From: CAG-1782 sp964418255
GTDB lineage: Bacteria; Bacillota; Clostridia; Christensenellales; DTU072
Assembly (NCBI GenBank): GCA_964418255.1
Contig: CAYQKV010000001.1
Coordinates: forward strand, 234,519 to 298,518
DNA length: 64,000 bases
Reading direction: 5' to 3'
The notes beneath the pieces were generated by a model. That model was not told the DNA's origin, ran no database searches, and saw only the letters and a program-made list of their open reading frames with translations. A program made the position numbers and the translations under genes. Of this stretch, positions 23,086 to 31,937 are shown piece after piece. The stretch's first letter is position 1, and every line of letters begins with the position of its first letter.

Positions 23086-25716
23086 CTATTTATTTCTCTG
23101 TTTGATTGCCGCTTGCGCCGCCGCGAGTCTCGCTATCGGCACTCTGAACGGCGAGCAGGAAACGTACGTGAGTCCGATTTGGTTGCAGAATTCGATTGTA
23201 GACGGGTCTCCGCCGTGTTCACCGCAAATTCCGAGGTGCATATCGGGTCTTACGCTTCTTCCCATCTTCGCGGACATTTCCATAAGTTTTCCTACGCCGA
23301 CCTGGTCGAGTTTAGCAAACGGGTCGTTTTCGTAAATCTTCGTGTCATAGTACGCGTTGAGGAACTTACCTGCGTCGTCACGGCTGAATCCGAACGTCAT
23401 CTGGGTAAGGTCGTTGGTTCCGTAGCAGAAGAATTCCGCTTCTTTCGCGATTTCGTCCGCGGTAAGCGCCGCTCTCGGAATTTCAATCATAGTTCCTACT
23501 TCGTATCTTATCGCTACGCCCGCTTTCGCGATTTCTTCGTTCGCTACGTCTACGACGATGTCTTTGACGAACTTGAACTCTTTGACGTCGCCTACGAGAG
23601 GTATCATAATTTCGGGCAGGACTTTCCAACCGGGGTGTCTCTTCTGCACGTTGATTGCCGCTTTGATTACCGCTCTCGTCTGCATTTTCGCGATTTCGGG
23701 ATACGTTACCGTAAGACGGCATCCTCTGTGTCCCATCATCGGGTTGAATTCGTGCAATCCCGCGATGATATTCTTGATAGCTTCCACGCTCTTACCCTGC
23801 GCGTCGGCAAGTCTCTTGATGTCTTCTTCTTCGGTGGGCACGAACTCGTGCAGCGGCGGGTCGAGGAAACGGATGGTAACGGGGCATCCTTCCAGCGCTT
23901 CGTACAGCGCTTCGAAGTCGCTCTGCTGCATAGGTTCGAGTTTGGCAAGCGCCTTTTCTCTTTCTTCCACTGTATCCGAGCAAATCATTTCGCGGATAGC
24001 TTCGATTCTCGTTCCTTCGAAGAACATATGTTCCGTTCTGCAAAGTCCGATACCTTCCGCGCCGAGTTCACGCGCTTTTTTCGCGTCGCGAGGAGTGTCG
24101 GCGTTGGTTCTTACCTGCAATTTGCGGTATTTGTCCGCCCATACCATTATTCTGCTGAATTCTCCGATTATAGCCGCGTCGACGGTAGGAATAATTCCGT
24201 CGTAGATGCAACCGGTGGAACCGTCGATACTAATCGAATCTCCCTCGTGATATTCTTTTCCCGCAAGGGTAAATCTCTTGTTTTCTTCGTCCATTGCGAT
24301 AGCCGAGCAGCCGGAAACGCAGCAGGTTCCCATACCGCGCGCTACGACCGCCGCGTGGCTGGTCATACCGCCTCTTACCGTAAGGATACCCTGAGCCGCT
24401 TTCATACCTTCGATGTCTTCGGGGGAGGTTTCCAGTCTTACGAGCACGACTTTTTTGCCCGCCTGTTTCCAAGCTTTCGCGTCTTCCGCGGTGAATACGA
24501 TTTGTCCGCAAGCCGCGCCGGGGGAAGCGGCGAGCGCGCGCGCCAGAGGTTTGGCGGCTTTAAGCGCGGCGGCGTCGAACTGCGGATGCAACAGAGTATC
24601 GAGGTTACGCGGGTCAATCATAAGAACCGCCTGTTCTTCGGTAATCATCCCTTCGTCTACGAGGTCGCACGCGATTTTGAGCGCGGCTTTCGCCGTTCTC
24701 TTACCGTTACGGGTCTGCAACATATAGAGGTGTCTGTCTTCGATGGTGAACTCCATATCCTGCATATCGTGATAATGTTTTTCGAGTTTGTTGCAAATTG
24801 CGTTGAACTGGTCGAAAACTTCGGGCATTATCTCTTTCATTTTCGCAATCGGCATAGGCGTTCTTACGCCGGCAACGACGTCTTCGCCCTGAGCGTTCAT
24901 AAGGAATTCGCCCATAAGTTTCTTTTCGCCGGTAGCGGGGTCGCGGGTAAACGCAACGCCGGTTCCGCTGGTTTCGCCCATATTGCCGAACGCCATCATC
25001 TGAACGTTGACTGCGGTACCCCAGCTGTAAGGAATGTCGTTGTCTCTGCGGTAAACGTTTGCTCTGGGGTTATCCCACGAACGGAACACCGCTTCGATAG
25101 CGGCAAAGAGCTGTTCTTTCGGGTCGTCGGGGAAATCCTTGCCGATTTTCGATTTATATTCTTCTTTGAACTGGTCGGCGAGAACTTTAAGGTCGTTTGC
25201 GTCGAGGTCTACGTCCTGCGTAACGCCTTTTTCCTCTTTCATTTTATCGATGAGCTGTTCGAAATATTTTTTGCCTACTTCCATAACTACGTCCGAGAAC
25301 ATCTGGATAAACCTGCGATAGCAGTCCCACGCCCAACGGGGGTTATTGGATTTCTTTGCGATTACGTTTACTACTTCCTCGTTAAGTCCGAGGTTAAGTA
25401 TCGTATCCATCATACCGGGCATAGACGCTCTCGCTCCCGAACGAACGGACACGAGCAACGGATTTTCCTTGTCGCCGAATTTTTTGCCGGTGATTTTTTC
25501 CATCTTCTCGATGTATTCCATAATCTGGGCTTTGATATCGGTGCCGATTCTCTTACCGTCCTCATAGTATCTCGTGCAGGCTTCCGTACTGATGGTAAAG
25601 CCCTGCGGAACGGGGAGTCCGAGGTTGGTCATTTCCGCGAGGTTCGCGCCCTTGCCGCCCAAAATTTCACGCATACCGGCATTGCCTTCCGTGAAAAGGT
25701 AAACATACTTCTTCAT
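23086..25716 (-). CDS. ppdK: Pyruvate, phosphate dikinase
   Basis: PPDK interconverts pyruvate, ATP and phosphate with phosphoenolpyruvate, AMP and pyrophosphate; in anaerobic Firmicutes it often works with PPi-dependent glycolysis. The 876-residue length is standard. Seen in order: ATP-grasp domain start G-G-K-G-A-N-L-A-E-M, the T-R-D-P-A-T-G nucleotide loop, the swivelling phosphohistidine domain with G-G-M-T-S-H-A-A-V-V-A-R-G, and the TIM-barrel PEP site ending in G-I-C-G-E-H-G-G-D-P with the catalytic Cys. An AGGAGGA site precedes the ATG and a consensus promoter lies at 25782-25810. Single-gene unit. Confidence 0.98.
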   Translation of the reverse strand: MKKYVYLFTEGNAGMREILGGKGANLAEMTNLGLPVPQGFTISTEACTRYYEDGKRIGTDIKAQIMEYIEKMEKITGKKFGDKENPLLVSVRSGARASMPGMMDTILNLGLNEEVVNVIAKKSNNPRWAWDCYRRFIQMFSDVVMEVGKKYFEQLIDKMKEEKGVTQDVDLDANDLKVLADQFKEEYKSKIGKDFPDDPKEQLFAAIEAVFRSWDNPRANVYRRDNDIPYSWGTAVNVQMMAFGNMGETSGTGVAFTRDPATGEKKLMGEFLMNAQGEDVVAGVRTPMPIAKMKEIMPEVFDQFNAICNKLEKHYHDMQDMEFTIEDRHLYMLQTRNGKRTAKAALKIACDLVDEGMITEEQAVLMIDPRNLDTLLHPQFDAAALKAAKPLARALAASPGAACGQIVFTAEDAKAWKQAGKKVVLVRLETSPEDIEGMKAAQGILTVRGGMTSHAAVVARGMGTCCVSGCSAIAMDEENKRFTLAGKEYHEGDSISIDGSTGCIYDGIIPTVDAAIIGEFSRIMVWADKYRKLQVRTNADTPRDAKKARELGAEGIGLCRTEHMFFEGTRIEAIREMICSDTVEEREKALAKLEPMQQSDFEALYEALEGCPVTIRFLDPPLHEFVPTEEEDIKRLADAQGKSVEAIKNIIAGLHEFNPMMGHRGCRLTVTYPEIAKMQTRAVIKAAINVQKRHPGWKVLPEIMIPLVGDVKEFKFVKDIVVDVANEEIAKAGVAIRYEVGTMIEIPRAALTADEIAKEAEFFCYGTNDLTQMTFGFSRDDAGKFLNAYYDTKIYENDPFAKLDQVGVGKLMEMSAKMGRSVRPDMHLGICGEHGGDPSTIEFCNQIGLTYVSCSPFRVPIARLAAAQAAIKQRNK

Positions 25717-25781
25717 CCTAAATCCTCCTAAAATTGTATTTCAAATGTGGAAAAAAATTTTTGAATTTCATAACTGTTTTC

Positions 25782-25810
25782 ATTATAATATATATCTTTT
25801 TTTTTATCAA
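25782..25810 (-). promoter_or_regulatory. ppdK promoter
   Basis: TTGATA (25805-25810), 17 bp, TATAAT (25782-25787) on the minus strand; leader of about 60 nt. Confidence 0.82.
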
Positions 25811-25891
25811 GCGTTTTTTTCAAACTCGGAGTGGATTATCTCACGCAATCTCTCCGCTCCGTGTCAATTTCTCCGCTCTCTTTCTTCCGTT

Positions 25892-26518
25892 TTATTTAAG
25901 GGTAGCTTTCAGAGTCGTCAATTTGATATCGAGATAATTTGTAAAAGTATTTGCAAGCAAAACAAACGCGTGCGCCGCGCTTTCCGGCGTGAACGGCAGC
26001 GTTCCGACGTCTTCCGCGTCCGCCTTGGAAAACGCTTCCAGAACGTCGAAGGCTTTCTTGTCGTACTCTTCTATTTCCGCGTACTCCACGCCTTCTCTTT
26101 CCGCGCAGAAAACGGCGTACCTAAGCGCCTGGCACATAGGTTCGGACTGTCCGTAAACTATTTCTTTCATTATTTTGAGCAAAAAAACAAATTCTTCGGC
26201 TGTTTCGTCCTCTTTTCCAAAACATTTTTCCGTGAGTTCGAAACACGTCATTATTGCCGAAACTTTTTTCAAATCCGTCCAGGCGGAGAAAAAATTATCG
26301 GTAACTTCGACGCCCGTAAGGACGCTTTTGGTTCCCTTCCCTCCGAAAGTAAACTCGCCGAACGTCATCACGACCGCGCCCGCTTTGAGTTTGGATTCGG
26401 GGCTTCTCACCCCTCTTGCCGTGACGGTTTCCGTTCCGCAGGGGGTAAACAGGACGAGCAGTCTGTCTTTTTCGCGATAGTCCGTCGTTCTGATTATAAT
26501 TCCCTGCGTTCGTTTCAT
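25892..26518 (-). CDS. recO: DNA repair protein RecO
   Basis: RecO loads RecA onto single-stranded DNA with RecR. The 208-residue protein opens with the OB-fold pattern G-I-I-I-R-T-T-D-Y-R-E-K-D-R-L-L-V-L-F-T (residues 6-25), followed by G-V-R-S-P-E-S-K-L and the helical C-terminal domain. It is some 30-40 residues shorter than usual and I do not see the Cys4 zinc knuckle, which is lost in several lineages. It begins six bases after yqzL with no clear ribosome site, so translation is probably coupled. Last gene of the ylmE-recO operon; position beside era and yqzL is conserved in Firmicutes. Confidence 0.88.
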   Translation of the reverse strand: MKRTQGIIIRTTDYREKDRLLVLFTPCGTETVTARGVRSPESKLKAGAVVMTFGEFTFGGKGTKSVLTGVEVTDNFFSAWTDLKKVSAIMTCFELTEKCFGKEDETAEEFVFLLKIMKEIVYGQSEPMCQALRYAVFCAEREGVEYAEIEEYDKKAFDVLEAFSKADAEDVGTLPFTPESAAHAFVLLANTFTNYLDIKLTTLKATLK

Positions 26519-26524
26519 ATCAAG

Positions 26525-26638
26525 TTATTTTTCGTCTTTTTCGTTTTGTTTCCGCAACGCTTTATAAAGTAGGTAAGTCCCCGCGTTGCCGCTTTTTTCG
26601 AAATCGCGCCAAACAAGTTCGTCTATGCGTTTATCCAT
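26525..26638 (-). CDS. yqzL: YqzL-family small protein
   Basis: A 37-residue frame lies between the era-type gene and recO, exactly where Firmicutes carry yqzL. It reads with the family pattern V-W-R-D-F-E-K-S-G-N-A-G-T-Y-L-L-Y-K (residues 9-26): Trp, Phe, small-residue turn, then Y-L-L-Y-K. The function is unknown. A GGGGAGGA site precedes it; the ATG at 26638 is preferred to one at 26647, which would sit only one base from that site. Confidence 0.85.
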   Translation of the reverse strand: MDKRIDELVWRDFEKSGNAGTYLLYKALRKQNEKDEK

Positions 26639-26703
26639 TGCCGTCATTCCTCCCCTATTTTATACTTTTAGGTTGCCCCTTCGAGGGAAGAATTATTCCG
26701 CGT

Positions 26704-28113
26704 TCAATCGGGGTTTTTGGCGTCGTACCCGAGTTCTTTCATTATCGACGTGCTTCCTCTCCATTCGTCTCTTACTTTTACGAACAGCGTAATGAAGACC
26801 TTGCTTCCGGTCATATTTTCCAAATCCTGCCGCGCGTACGTGGAAATTTTCTTTATCATCTCGCCGCCTTTGCCCAAGATAATCGGTTTATGCGCCGCTT
26901 TTTCGCATATTACGTCCGCGCAGATATAAATCACCCCGTTTTCTCTGACGGAATATTCGGTAACGTCCACGCCGATGCCGTACGGCACTTCTTTATCCAA
27001 AAGTCTCAGGGCTTTTTCCCTTATGATTTCCGCCGCCATAAACCGCATATTTTTATCGGTATACTGTTCGTCGTCGTAATATTTTATATGGTCGGTCAAT
27101 AATTTTTCTATTTCCTCTATAAGCGGTTCGGTATTTCTGTTCCTCAATGCGGAAACCGGAACGACCGCGGCGAGTTTCTGCAATTTATTCAGTTCGGTCA
27201 ATATTCCGAACACTTTTTCCCTCGTCACGTGGTCGATTTTATTGACTGCAACGACCACTTTCTCTCCGTCGTTTATAAAGGAAAGAATATGCTTTTTATC
27301 GTTATCGTCGTATCCTTTTTCCGCGTCGATTACATACAGCACGCAATCCACTCCTTCCGAAGCGGTTTTCGCGCTTTTCATCATATATTCACCGAGCGCG
27401 TTTCTCGGTTTATGCAACCCCGGAGTGTCGATGAATATAATCTGGCTTCCTTCCCTGTTGCATATTCCCAGTATCTTATTTCTCGTAGTCTGCGGTTTCC
27501 AACTGACTATCGCGACTTTTTCTCCCACAAGAGTATTTATCAGCGTGCTTTTCCCCGCGTTGGGTCTTCCCATAATCGCGACGAACCCCGACTTGAACTC
27601 TTTATTTTCTTCCTCTTTTTTTTCTTCGGCTTCGATATATACGTAATCGCGCGTAAAGCCCGCGTCGGTCAAAATTTCTTCGCAAAGGTCGTTCATTTGC
27701 TTTTCCGTTTCGGGTTCCGTGTGGTCGAAACCGAGCAGATGCAACATTCCGTGGCAGGTTAAAAACGCGACTTCTCTCGCCGTCGAATGTCCGTATTCTT
27801 CCGCCTGTTTTTCCGCTTTTTCCCTGCAAACGTAGATTTCGCCGATAATCACCGAGCCGTCCTCGAAATTGATTTCCGACGGATAATCTTCTTTTTTTAT
27901 CGGAAGTTTAACCTCCGCTATATTCTGAAAACTCAATACGTCGGTCGGTTTGTCTATGCCGCGATTATCCCTGTTAAGTTCTCTTATTTCCTCTTCGTCG
28001 GTCACCGTTATTTCGACGGACACGTCCGTCGGTTGGTTTCCGAAATGTTTTAACGCCGCTTCCGCGGTTCTTTCCATAACGTCGCTGTAAAAATCTCCGT
28101 AAACTTCAATCAT
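26704..28113 (-). CDS. YbeY endoribonuclease - Era GTPase fusion
   Basis: One continuous 469-residue frame joins two ribosome-maturation proteins. Residues 1-150 are YbeY, the metal-dependent RNase of 16S 3'-end processing and quality control, with the full zinc motif H-G-M-L-H-L-L-G-F-D-H (121-131). A charged linker (about 160-173, Glu/Lys-rich) leads to Era, the GTPase that binds the same 16S 3' end, with G1 G-R-P-N-A-G-K-S-T (182-190), D-T-P-G-L, N-K-I-D and a C-terminal KH domain with the I-L-G-K-G-G-E-M-I-K-K-I loop. In most Firmicutes the genes are separate neighbours. No internal start with a ribosome site lies in the linker. It sits 12 bases after pgpH. Confidence 0.93.
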   Translation of the reverse strand: MIEVYGDFYSDVMERTAEAALKHFGNQPTDVSVEITVTDEEEIRELNRDNRGIDKPTDVLSFQNIAEVKLPIKKEDYPSEINFEDGSVIIGEIYVCREKAEKQAEEYGHSTAREVAFLTCHGMLHLLGFDHTEPETEKQMNDLCEEILTDAGFTRDYVYIEAEEKKEEENKEFKSGFVAIMGRPNAGKSTLINTLVGEKVAIVSWKPQTTRNKILGICNREGSQIIFIDTPGLHKPRNALGEYMMKSAKTASEGVDCVLYVIDAEKGYDDNDKKHILSFINDGEKVVVAVNKIDHVTREKVFGILTELNKLQKLAAVVPVSALRNRNTEPLIEEIEKLLTDHIKYYDDEQYTDKNMRFMAAEIIREKALRLLDKEVPYGIGVDVTEYSVRENGVIYICADVICEKAAHKPIILGKGGEMIKKISTYARQDLENMTGSKVFITLFVKVRDEWRGSTSIMKELGYDAKNPD

Positions 28114-28125
28114 ATTTTACCGTTC

Positions 28126-29595
28126 TTATTTCGTGTATTTAATTCTTTGGTGGTAGAGGCTGGGCAAGGTTTTTACCAACGTATCCTCTATTATCTGTAA
28201 ATCTTTAAGGGTAAGCGGACACTCGCTGAACTGCCCGGAATCCATTTTGTCCATAATGAGTTTGTGGATAAACGCGGTGAAATTCCTCATATCCTTATCC
28301 ACGCCCTGCGCTCTCGTCGCGGCTTCCACGGTGTCGACTATCATTATAAGTCCGCTTATTTTCGTAGACGGTTTGGGTCCGTCGTAGCTGAAATCACTGC
28401 TTGCGAGTTGTTCGTCGGTATATCCTCTCGTTTTGTTGAGGAAAAATCCGACCGTAGTTTTGCCGTGGTGTTCTTCCGCGATTTTCGCAAGACATTCGGG
28501 CAGACCCGATTCTCTTATGAGTTTCGCTCCGTCGTGCGTATGCCTCGTTATCAAAGAAACGCTCACTTCGGGAATGAAATCGTCGTGAGGGTTATAGTCG
28601 GTCTGGTTTTCGGTAAAGCAAATCGGGTTGCTCAATTTTCCCACGTCGTGGTAACACGCGCCCGCACGAGCGAGGGTCGCGTTTTCTCCTATCGCCATTG
28701 CGCACGCCTGCGCGAGGTTCGCCATTGCGAGCGAGTGGTTATAAGTACCCGGCGCTTCTTTTGCGAGTCTTGCCATAAGCGGGGCGTCGGGAGTGCATAT
28801 TTCATCCAGACGGAAATTACTGTACATACTGAACGCATACTCGAAGACCGGCAGAATTATCATAAACAGAGCGAGTCCGAACAGCGTAGAGACCATCGCC
28901 CATATCCCACTTATCAAAGCGTCAATCGCGTCGAACCCGGGAAGTATCAGTCCCGAGAGAAACGCTATCGGGAACGCGACGAACACGCCGACCAACACGC
29001 TGTCGATAAAGAACGACATTCTCGTATAGACTTTTTTGCTTAAAAGTATCAAAAAGCAGCCGCTTACCGTTTGTGTTATCACCGCGCCGAGGAGGTTCGC
29101 CATATCGAAACCGCCCTGAATGGACGCGTAACAGAAATAAAAAGCGACTACGGAAATCGTATTTGCGTAAAGCGCGAGTTTGCTGTCGATAAGCAAAGCA
29201 ATCATCAGCCCGATGAAGCATACGGGCACGATATAAATCGAAATATACGCCGCAAAAATCGTGGAAAACGAGAAAGCGAGGAAGACCGAGACGGCAACGA
29301 CCGCTATCTGCTTAACCTGGTGAACGGACGTTCTGTGTCCGAAAAAGTAATATGCGGCAATCGCGTTGGATGCAATAAAAATCATTCCGCCGAGCACCGC
29401 GAAACGGTACGCCGAGCGGAAGACTTCTTCAATCGTCACGCTTGCAATCAGGGAATAAAGCAACGCCATTACGAACGGCAACGCGAAAGACGCTACCGCA
29501 AGGGTAATTTCCGTTTTTATCGCGTCACCGCGTCTCTTCGTCTTCTCCTCGGGGGTAAGATTTGCCGCCGCGGAAAAAAATTTCTTCGGTTTCAT
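28126..29595 (-). CDS. pgpH: 7TM-HD c-di-AMP phosphodiesterase (PgpH-like), without extracellular domain
   Basis: PgpH-type enzymes hydrolyse cyclic di-AMP, which controls potassium and osmolyte balance. This 489-residue version has about seven transmembrane segments (roughly 30-265) and a cytoplasmic HD domain (about 285-465) with N-H-S-L, Y-H-D-V-G-K, H-T-H-D-G, E-E-H-H-G and a D-T-V-E-A motif. Family members in Listeria and Bacillus are about 700 residues, with a large external 7TMR-HDED domain between the first helix and the rest; that domain is missing here. The start has GAGGTG upstream, at rather long spacing. It sits in the usual place before ybeY in the long operon. Confidence 0.9.
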   Translation of the reverse strand: MKPKKFFSAAANLTPEEKTKRRGDAIKTEITLAVASFALPFVMALLYSLIASVTIEEVFRSAYRFAVLGGMIFIASNAIAAYYFFGHRTSVHQVKQIAVVAVSVFLAFSFSTIFAAYISIYIVPVCFIGLMIALLIDSKLALYANTISVVAFYFCYASIQGGFDMANLLGAVITQTVSGCFLILLSKKVYTRMSFFIDSVLVGVFVAFPIAFLSGLILPGFDAIDALISGIWAMVSTLFGLALFMIILPVFEYAFSMYSNFRLDEICTPDAPLMARLAKEAPGTYNHSLAMANLAQACAMAIGENATLARAGACYHDVGKLSNPICFTENQTDYNPHDDFIPEVSVSLITRHTHDGAKLIRESGLPECLAKIAEEHHGKTTVGFFLNKTRGYTDEQLASSDFSYDGPKPSTKISGLIMIVDTVEAATRAQGVDKDMRNFTAFIHKLIMDKMDSGQFSECPLTLKDLQIIEDTLVKTLPSLYHQRIKYTK

Positions 29596-29650
29596 AGTGA
29601 GTGCACCTCGCCGCGCCCGCGCGGATAAGTCCGCATTATATCGGGATAAA

Positions 29651-30748
29651 CTAATCGTTTAATTTTACTATTATTTCATAGTATATAACTAAAACGGCGT
29701 TTTTGTCTACTGTTTTTTCGGAAAACCAACTTCTCACCTTTTCCGCGCCTTCGGGAATTTTCTTTTCCACCTCCGCGGTTTTCTCTTCAATCAGTCTTTC
29801 CCTTTCTTTTTCGTAATCGAATTTTACCGTTTTCGCTTCTGTTTCGTAATATGTAATTTTTCTTAGTTTCGTCGGAAAAAACGAACTTACGAACTCGCTC
29901 TCTTCTTTAACGCAAAACTCAAACGGCGATTTCGGCTCGGCTTTCGAAAATGCCGTCAGAAGATACGTCTTTTCTCTTCCCGTCCTTTCGTTTACGATAA
30001 CCGTCGGAGTAAAAACATACTGTTCGGTTATCCATATCCTGCCGTAAACGTCCCCCAAAGCCTTAACTTCCGTTATCGTTCCGTCCTCGGCGATTTTTTG
30101 CGGCAAAATAACCGTATCCCCTTTTTTTACGGTGTCGCCGACCTTCTTGGTCGCCGTGCCGTTATAGGTCACTATCTTTGTTATCACCGCGTCGTAAGAA
30201 GAAATTATCGGCGTTTTTTCGCTGTAATCTATTACGTCGGGTTCGGGCAATTCTTCGAGAATATCAATAAAAAACACGTTGCCTTTTATCCCCAGAGAGA
30301 CGTTGGAAACGCCTTTAATTCCAACGATTTTCTTTTCGATTTCGTCGAGGTCGAGACTGCTTTTCTTTGTCGGAAGGACGGCGAGTTCTTCTGCCGCGCT
30401 TAAAATTTCCTCTTCCGACACGAGTTTTATGCCGCTTATTTTTACTTCCGTCACCGTTCCCGCCCACAGTGCGGCGAACAACGCTATGATAAGAACGCCA
30501 GCGTACAGCCCGAAACGCGCCGCGTTCTTTTTAATAAAACTCTGTGTCGTCGCGTCTTTTATTTTTCTGAACACCTTGCCGTGCTCGGCTAAAACCCGCT
30601 CGGCTTCGGCGGTATATTTTCCTTTCACCGTAAACCGACATACTTTGTCTATCTGTTTTACGTTGCCGACAGGCACTTTCGAAAGGGTCATAAGATTGAT
30701 TAAAAAAACGATATTGCTTTCCGTTTCGTAAACCGCTTTATTTTGCAT
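29651..30748 (-). CDS. yqfD: Sporulation protein YqfD
   Basis: The 365-residue protein matches the YqfD family: an N-terminal cytoplasmic part, a single transmembrane helix (about 80-95, A-G-V-L-I-I-A-L-F-A-A-L-W-A-G), then an external FtsQ/POTRA-like region with V-K-I-S-G, K-I-V-G-I-K-G-V, and a long beta-rich C-terminus. In Bacillus YqfD (SpoIVFA-unrelated; forespore envelope) is needed for efficient sporulation. The gene overlaps yqfC by eleven bases and keeps the conserved order yqfC-yqfD. The rest of the sporulation set is not in this window, so sporulation itself cannot be judged. Confidence 0.88.
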   Translation of the reverse strand: MQNKAVYETESNIVFLINLMTLSKVPVGNVKQIDKVCRFTVKGKYTAEAERVLAEHGKVFRKIKDATTQSFIKKNAARFGLYAGVLIIALFAALWAGTVTEVKISGIKLVSEEEILSAAEELAVLPTKKSSLDLDEIEKKIVGIKGVSNVSLGIKGNVFFIDILEELPEPDVIDYSEKTPIISSYDAVITKIVTYNGTATKKVGDTVKKGDTVILPQKIAEDGTITEVKALGDVYGRIWITEQYVFTPTVIVNERTGREKTYLLTAFSKAEPKSPFEFCVKEESEFVSSFFPTKLRKITYYETEAKTVKFDYEKERERLIEEKTAEVEKKIPEGAEKVRSWFSEKTVDKNAVLVIYYEIIVKLND

Positions 30749-31004
30749 CGTCCACTTCCAGCCCGCAGATTTTCCCTTTTATGAAAAGCTCGTCGCAAGT
30801 TACTTCCCTTACCGAAAGGTTTTTTCCTTTTACCGTCAGTTTTTTCTTGCCGATTTTTACCGCGACGCACTCGGGAGAATAGTCCGTCAGTCCTTTATGC
30901 CCTTCTATCTGTATTCCGCAAAAGCCGAAAACCGTGATTTTTTCGCGATAATCGGATAGCGCAAGCCCCACTCTGTCGAGCGTCTCTTCGAAAAAACTTT
31001 TCAT
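30738..31004 (-). CDS. yqfC: YabP/YqfC-family sporulation protein
   Basis: This 88-residue protein shows the short beta-sheet pattern of YqfC/YabP: I-T-V-F-G-F-C-G-I-Q-I-E-G-H-K-G-L at about 24-40, Y-S-P-E-C-V-A-V-K-I-G-K-K-K-L-T-V-K-G-K-N-L and a final F-I-K-G-K-I-C-G-L-E. Family members are small mother-cell or envelope-associated sporulation factors of unknown mechanism. It is directly followed by yqfD with overlapping reading frames. The ribosome site is weak (CGGA), and the gene lies 28 bases downstream of rluD. Confidence 0.87.
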   Translation of the reverse strand: MKSFFEETLDRVGLALSDYREKITVFGFCGIQIEGHKGLTDYSPECVAVKIGKKKLTVKGKNLSVREVTCDELFIKGKICGLEVDDAK

Positions 31005-31032
31005 ATTCCGATTTTATGAGCGATTGTTCTTT

Positions 31033-31935
31033 TTAATTACCGTTTTTACGGAGTTTATCAAGTACGCGTGTAAAATAGTCGGGCATCTCCGCTTCGAACG
31101 TCATTCTCTCGCCGCTTTTCGGATGGGTAAGCACCAGTTTATACGCGTGTAAAAGTTGCCCGTTCAATCCGAAATTATCCTTTTTTCCGTAAACGGTATC
31201 TCCCACAACGGGGTGATTTATATATTTTGCGTGCACTCTTATCTGGTGCGTTCTGCCCGTTTCGAGTTTGAACTCGACAAGCGTGTAATCCCCGAACCTC
31301 TCCCGCACTTTATAATGCGTAACCGCCCGCCTGCCGTTTTCGTCCACCGCCATTTTCTTTCTGTCGCGGACGCTCCTTGCAATCGGCGCGTCTATCGTGC
31401 CTTCGTCCTCTTTTATGTTGCCGCAAACGAGCGCAACGTAGTATCTTCCCGCCGTTTTCTTTTCTATCTGTTCGGCAAGAGAGAGATGCGCGGCGTTGTT
31501 CTTCGCGACCACGAGCAATCCCGAAGTGTCTTTATCCAGTCTGTGTACTATTCCCGGTCTCAACACGCCGTTTATCGCGCTCAAATCCTTAATTCGGTAC
31601 ATCAGCGCGTTTACGAGCGTTCCGTCCGGCGTTCCCGCGCACGGATGAGTAACCATCCCCTGCGCCTTATTTATTACCGCTATATCCTCGTCCTGATAGA
31701 CGATATTTACCGGCAAATTCTGCGGCTCTGCGGTAACGGCAACTGGTTCTTCCACTTCGACGCGGATTTCCCCGCCTTTTACTTTCGTTCCGCATTTATC
31801 GACGGTTTTTCCGTTATACGAAACGAAACCTCCGTCGATGAGATTTTTTATTCTCGAACGCGTGAAACCCAACTTTCCCGCAAGGTAAACGTCTATTCTC
31901 TCTTCGTTTTCGGGATAGAAAATATAATCTTCCAT
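31033..31935 (-). CDS. rluD: RluD-family rRNA/tRNA pseudouridine synthase
   Basis: The 300-residue enzyme has an N-terminal S4 RNA-binding domain (about 12-60, R-I-D-V-Y-L-A and T-R-S-R-I-K-N-L-I-D-G-G) and the catalytic domain with H-R-L-D-K-D-T-S-G-L-L-V (catalytic Asp near 134) and T-G-R-T-H-Q-I-R-V-H. Such enzymes isomerise uridines in 23S rRNA helix 69 or related sites; the exact target cannot be read. It lies two bases after lspA, the same pairing as lspA-ylyB in Bacillus. Confidence 0.94.
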   Translation of the reverse strand: MEDYIFYPENEERIDVYLAGKLGFTRSRIKNLIDGGFVSYNGKTVDKCGTKVKGGEIRVEVEEPVAVTAEPQNLPVNIVYQDEDIAVINKAQGMVTHPCAGTPDGTLVNALMYRIKDLSAINGVLRPGIVHRLDKDTSGLLVVAKNNAAHLSLAEQIEKKTAGRYYVALVCGNIKEDEGTIDAPIARSVRDRKKMAVDENGRRAVTHYKVRERFGDYTLVEFKLETGRTHQIRVHAKYINHPVVGDTVYGKKDNFGLNGQLLHAYKLVLTHPKSGERMTFEAEMPDYFTRVLDKLRKNGN

Positions 31936-31937
31936 TA

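Noticed and set aside
23113..25731. An 872-residue plus-strand open frame opposite ppdK
   Set aside because: Antisense shadow produced by codon bias; the minus-strand frame is a textbook PPDK.
25831..25880. Another copy of repeat family R near ppdK
   Set aside because: Only a short GGAGTGGATTATCTCACGCAATCTCTCC stretch resembles the tail; the hairpin core is absent, so it is at best a remnant.
27600..27660. Assembly frameshift joining ybeY and era
   Set aside because: The linker is a clean, charged, in-frame sequence, with no lost start codon or ribosome site that would mark two genes.
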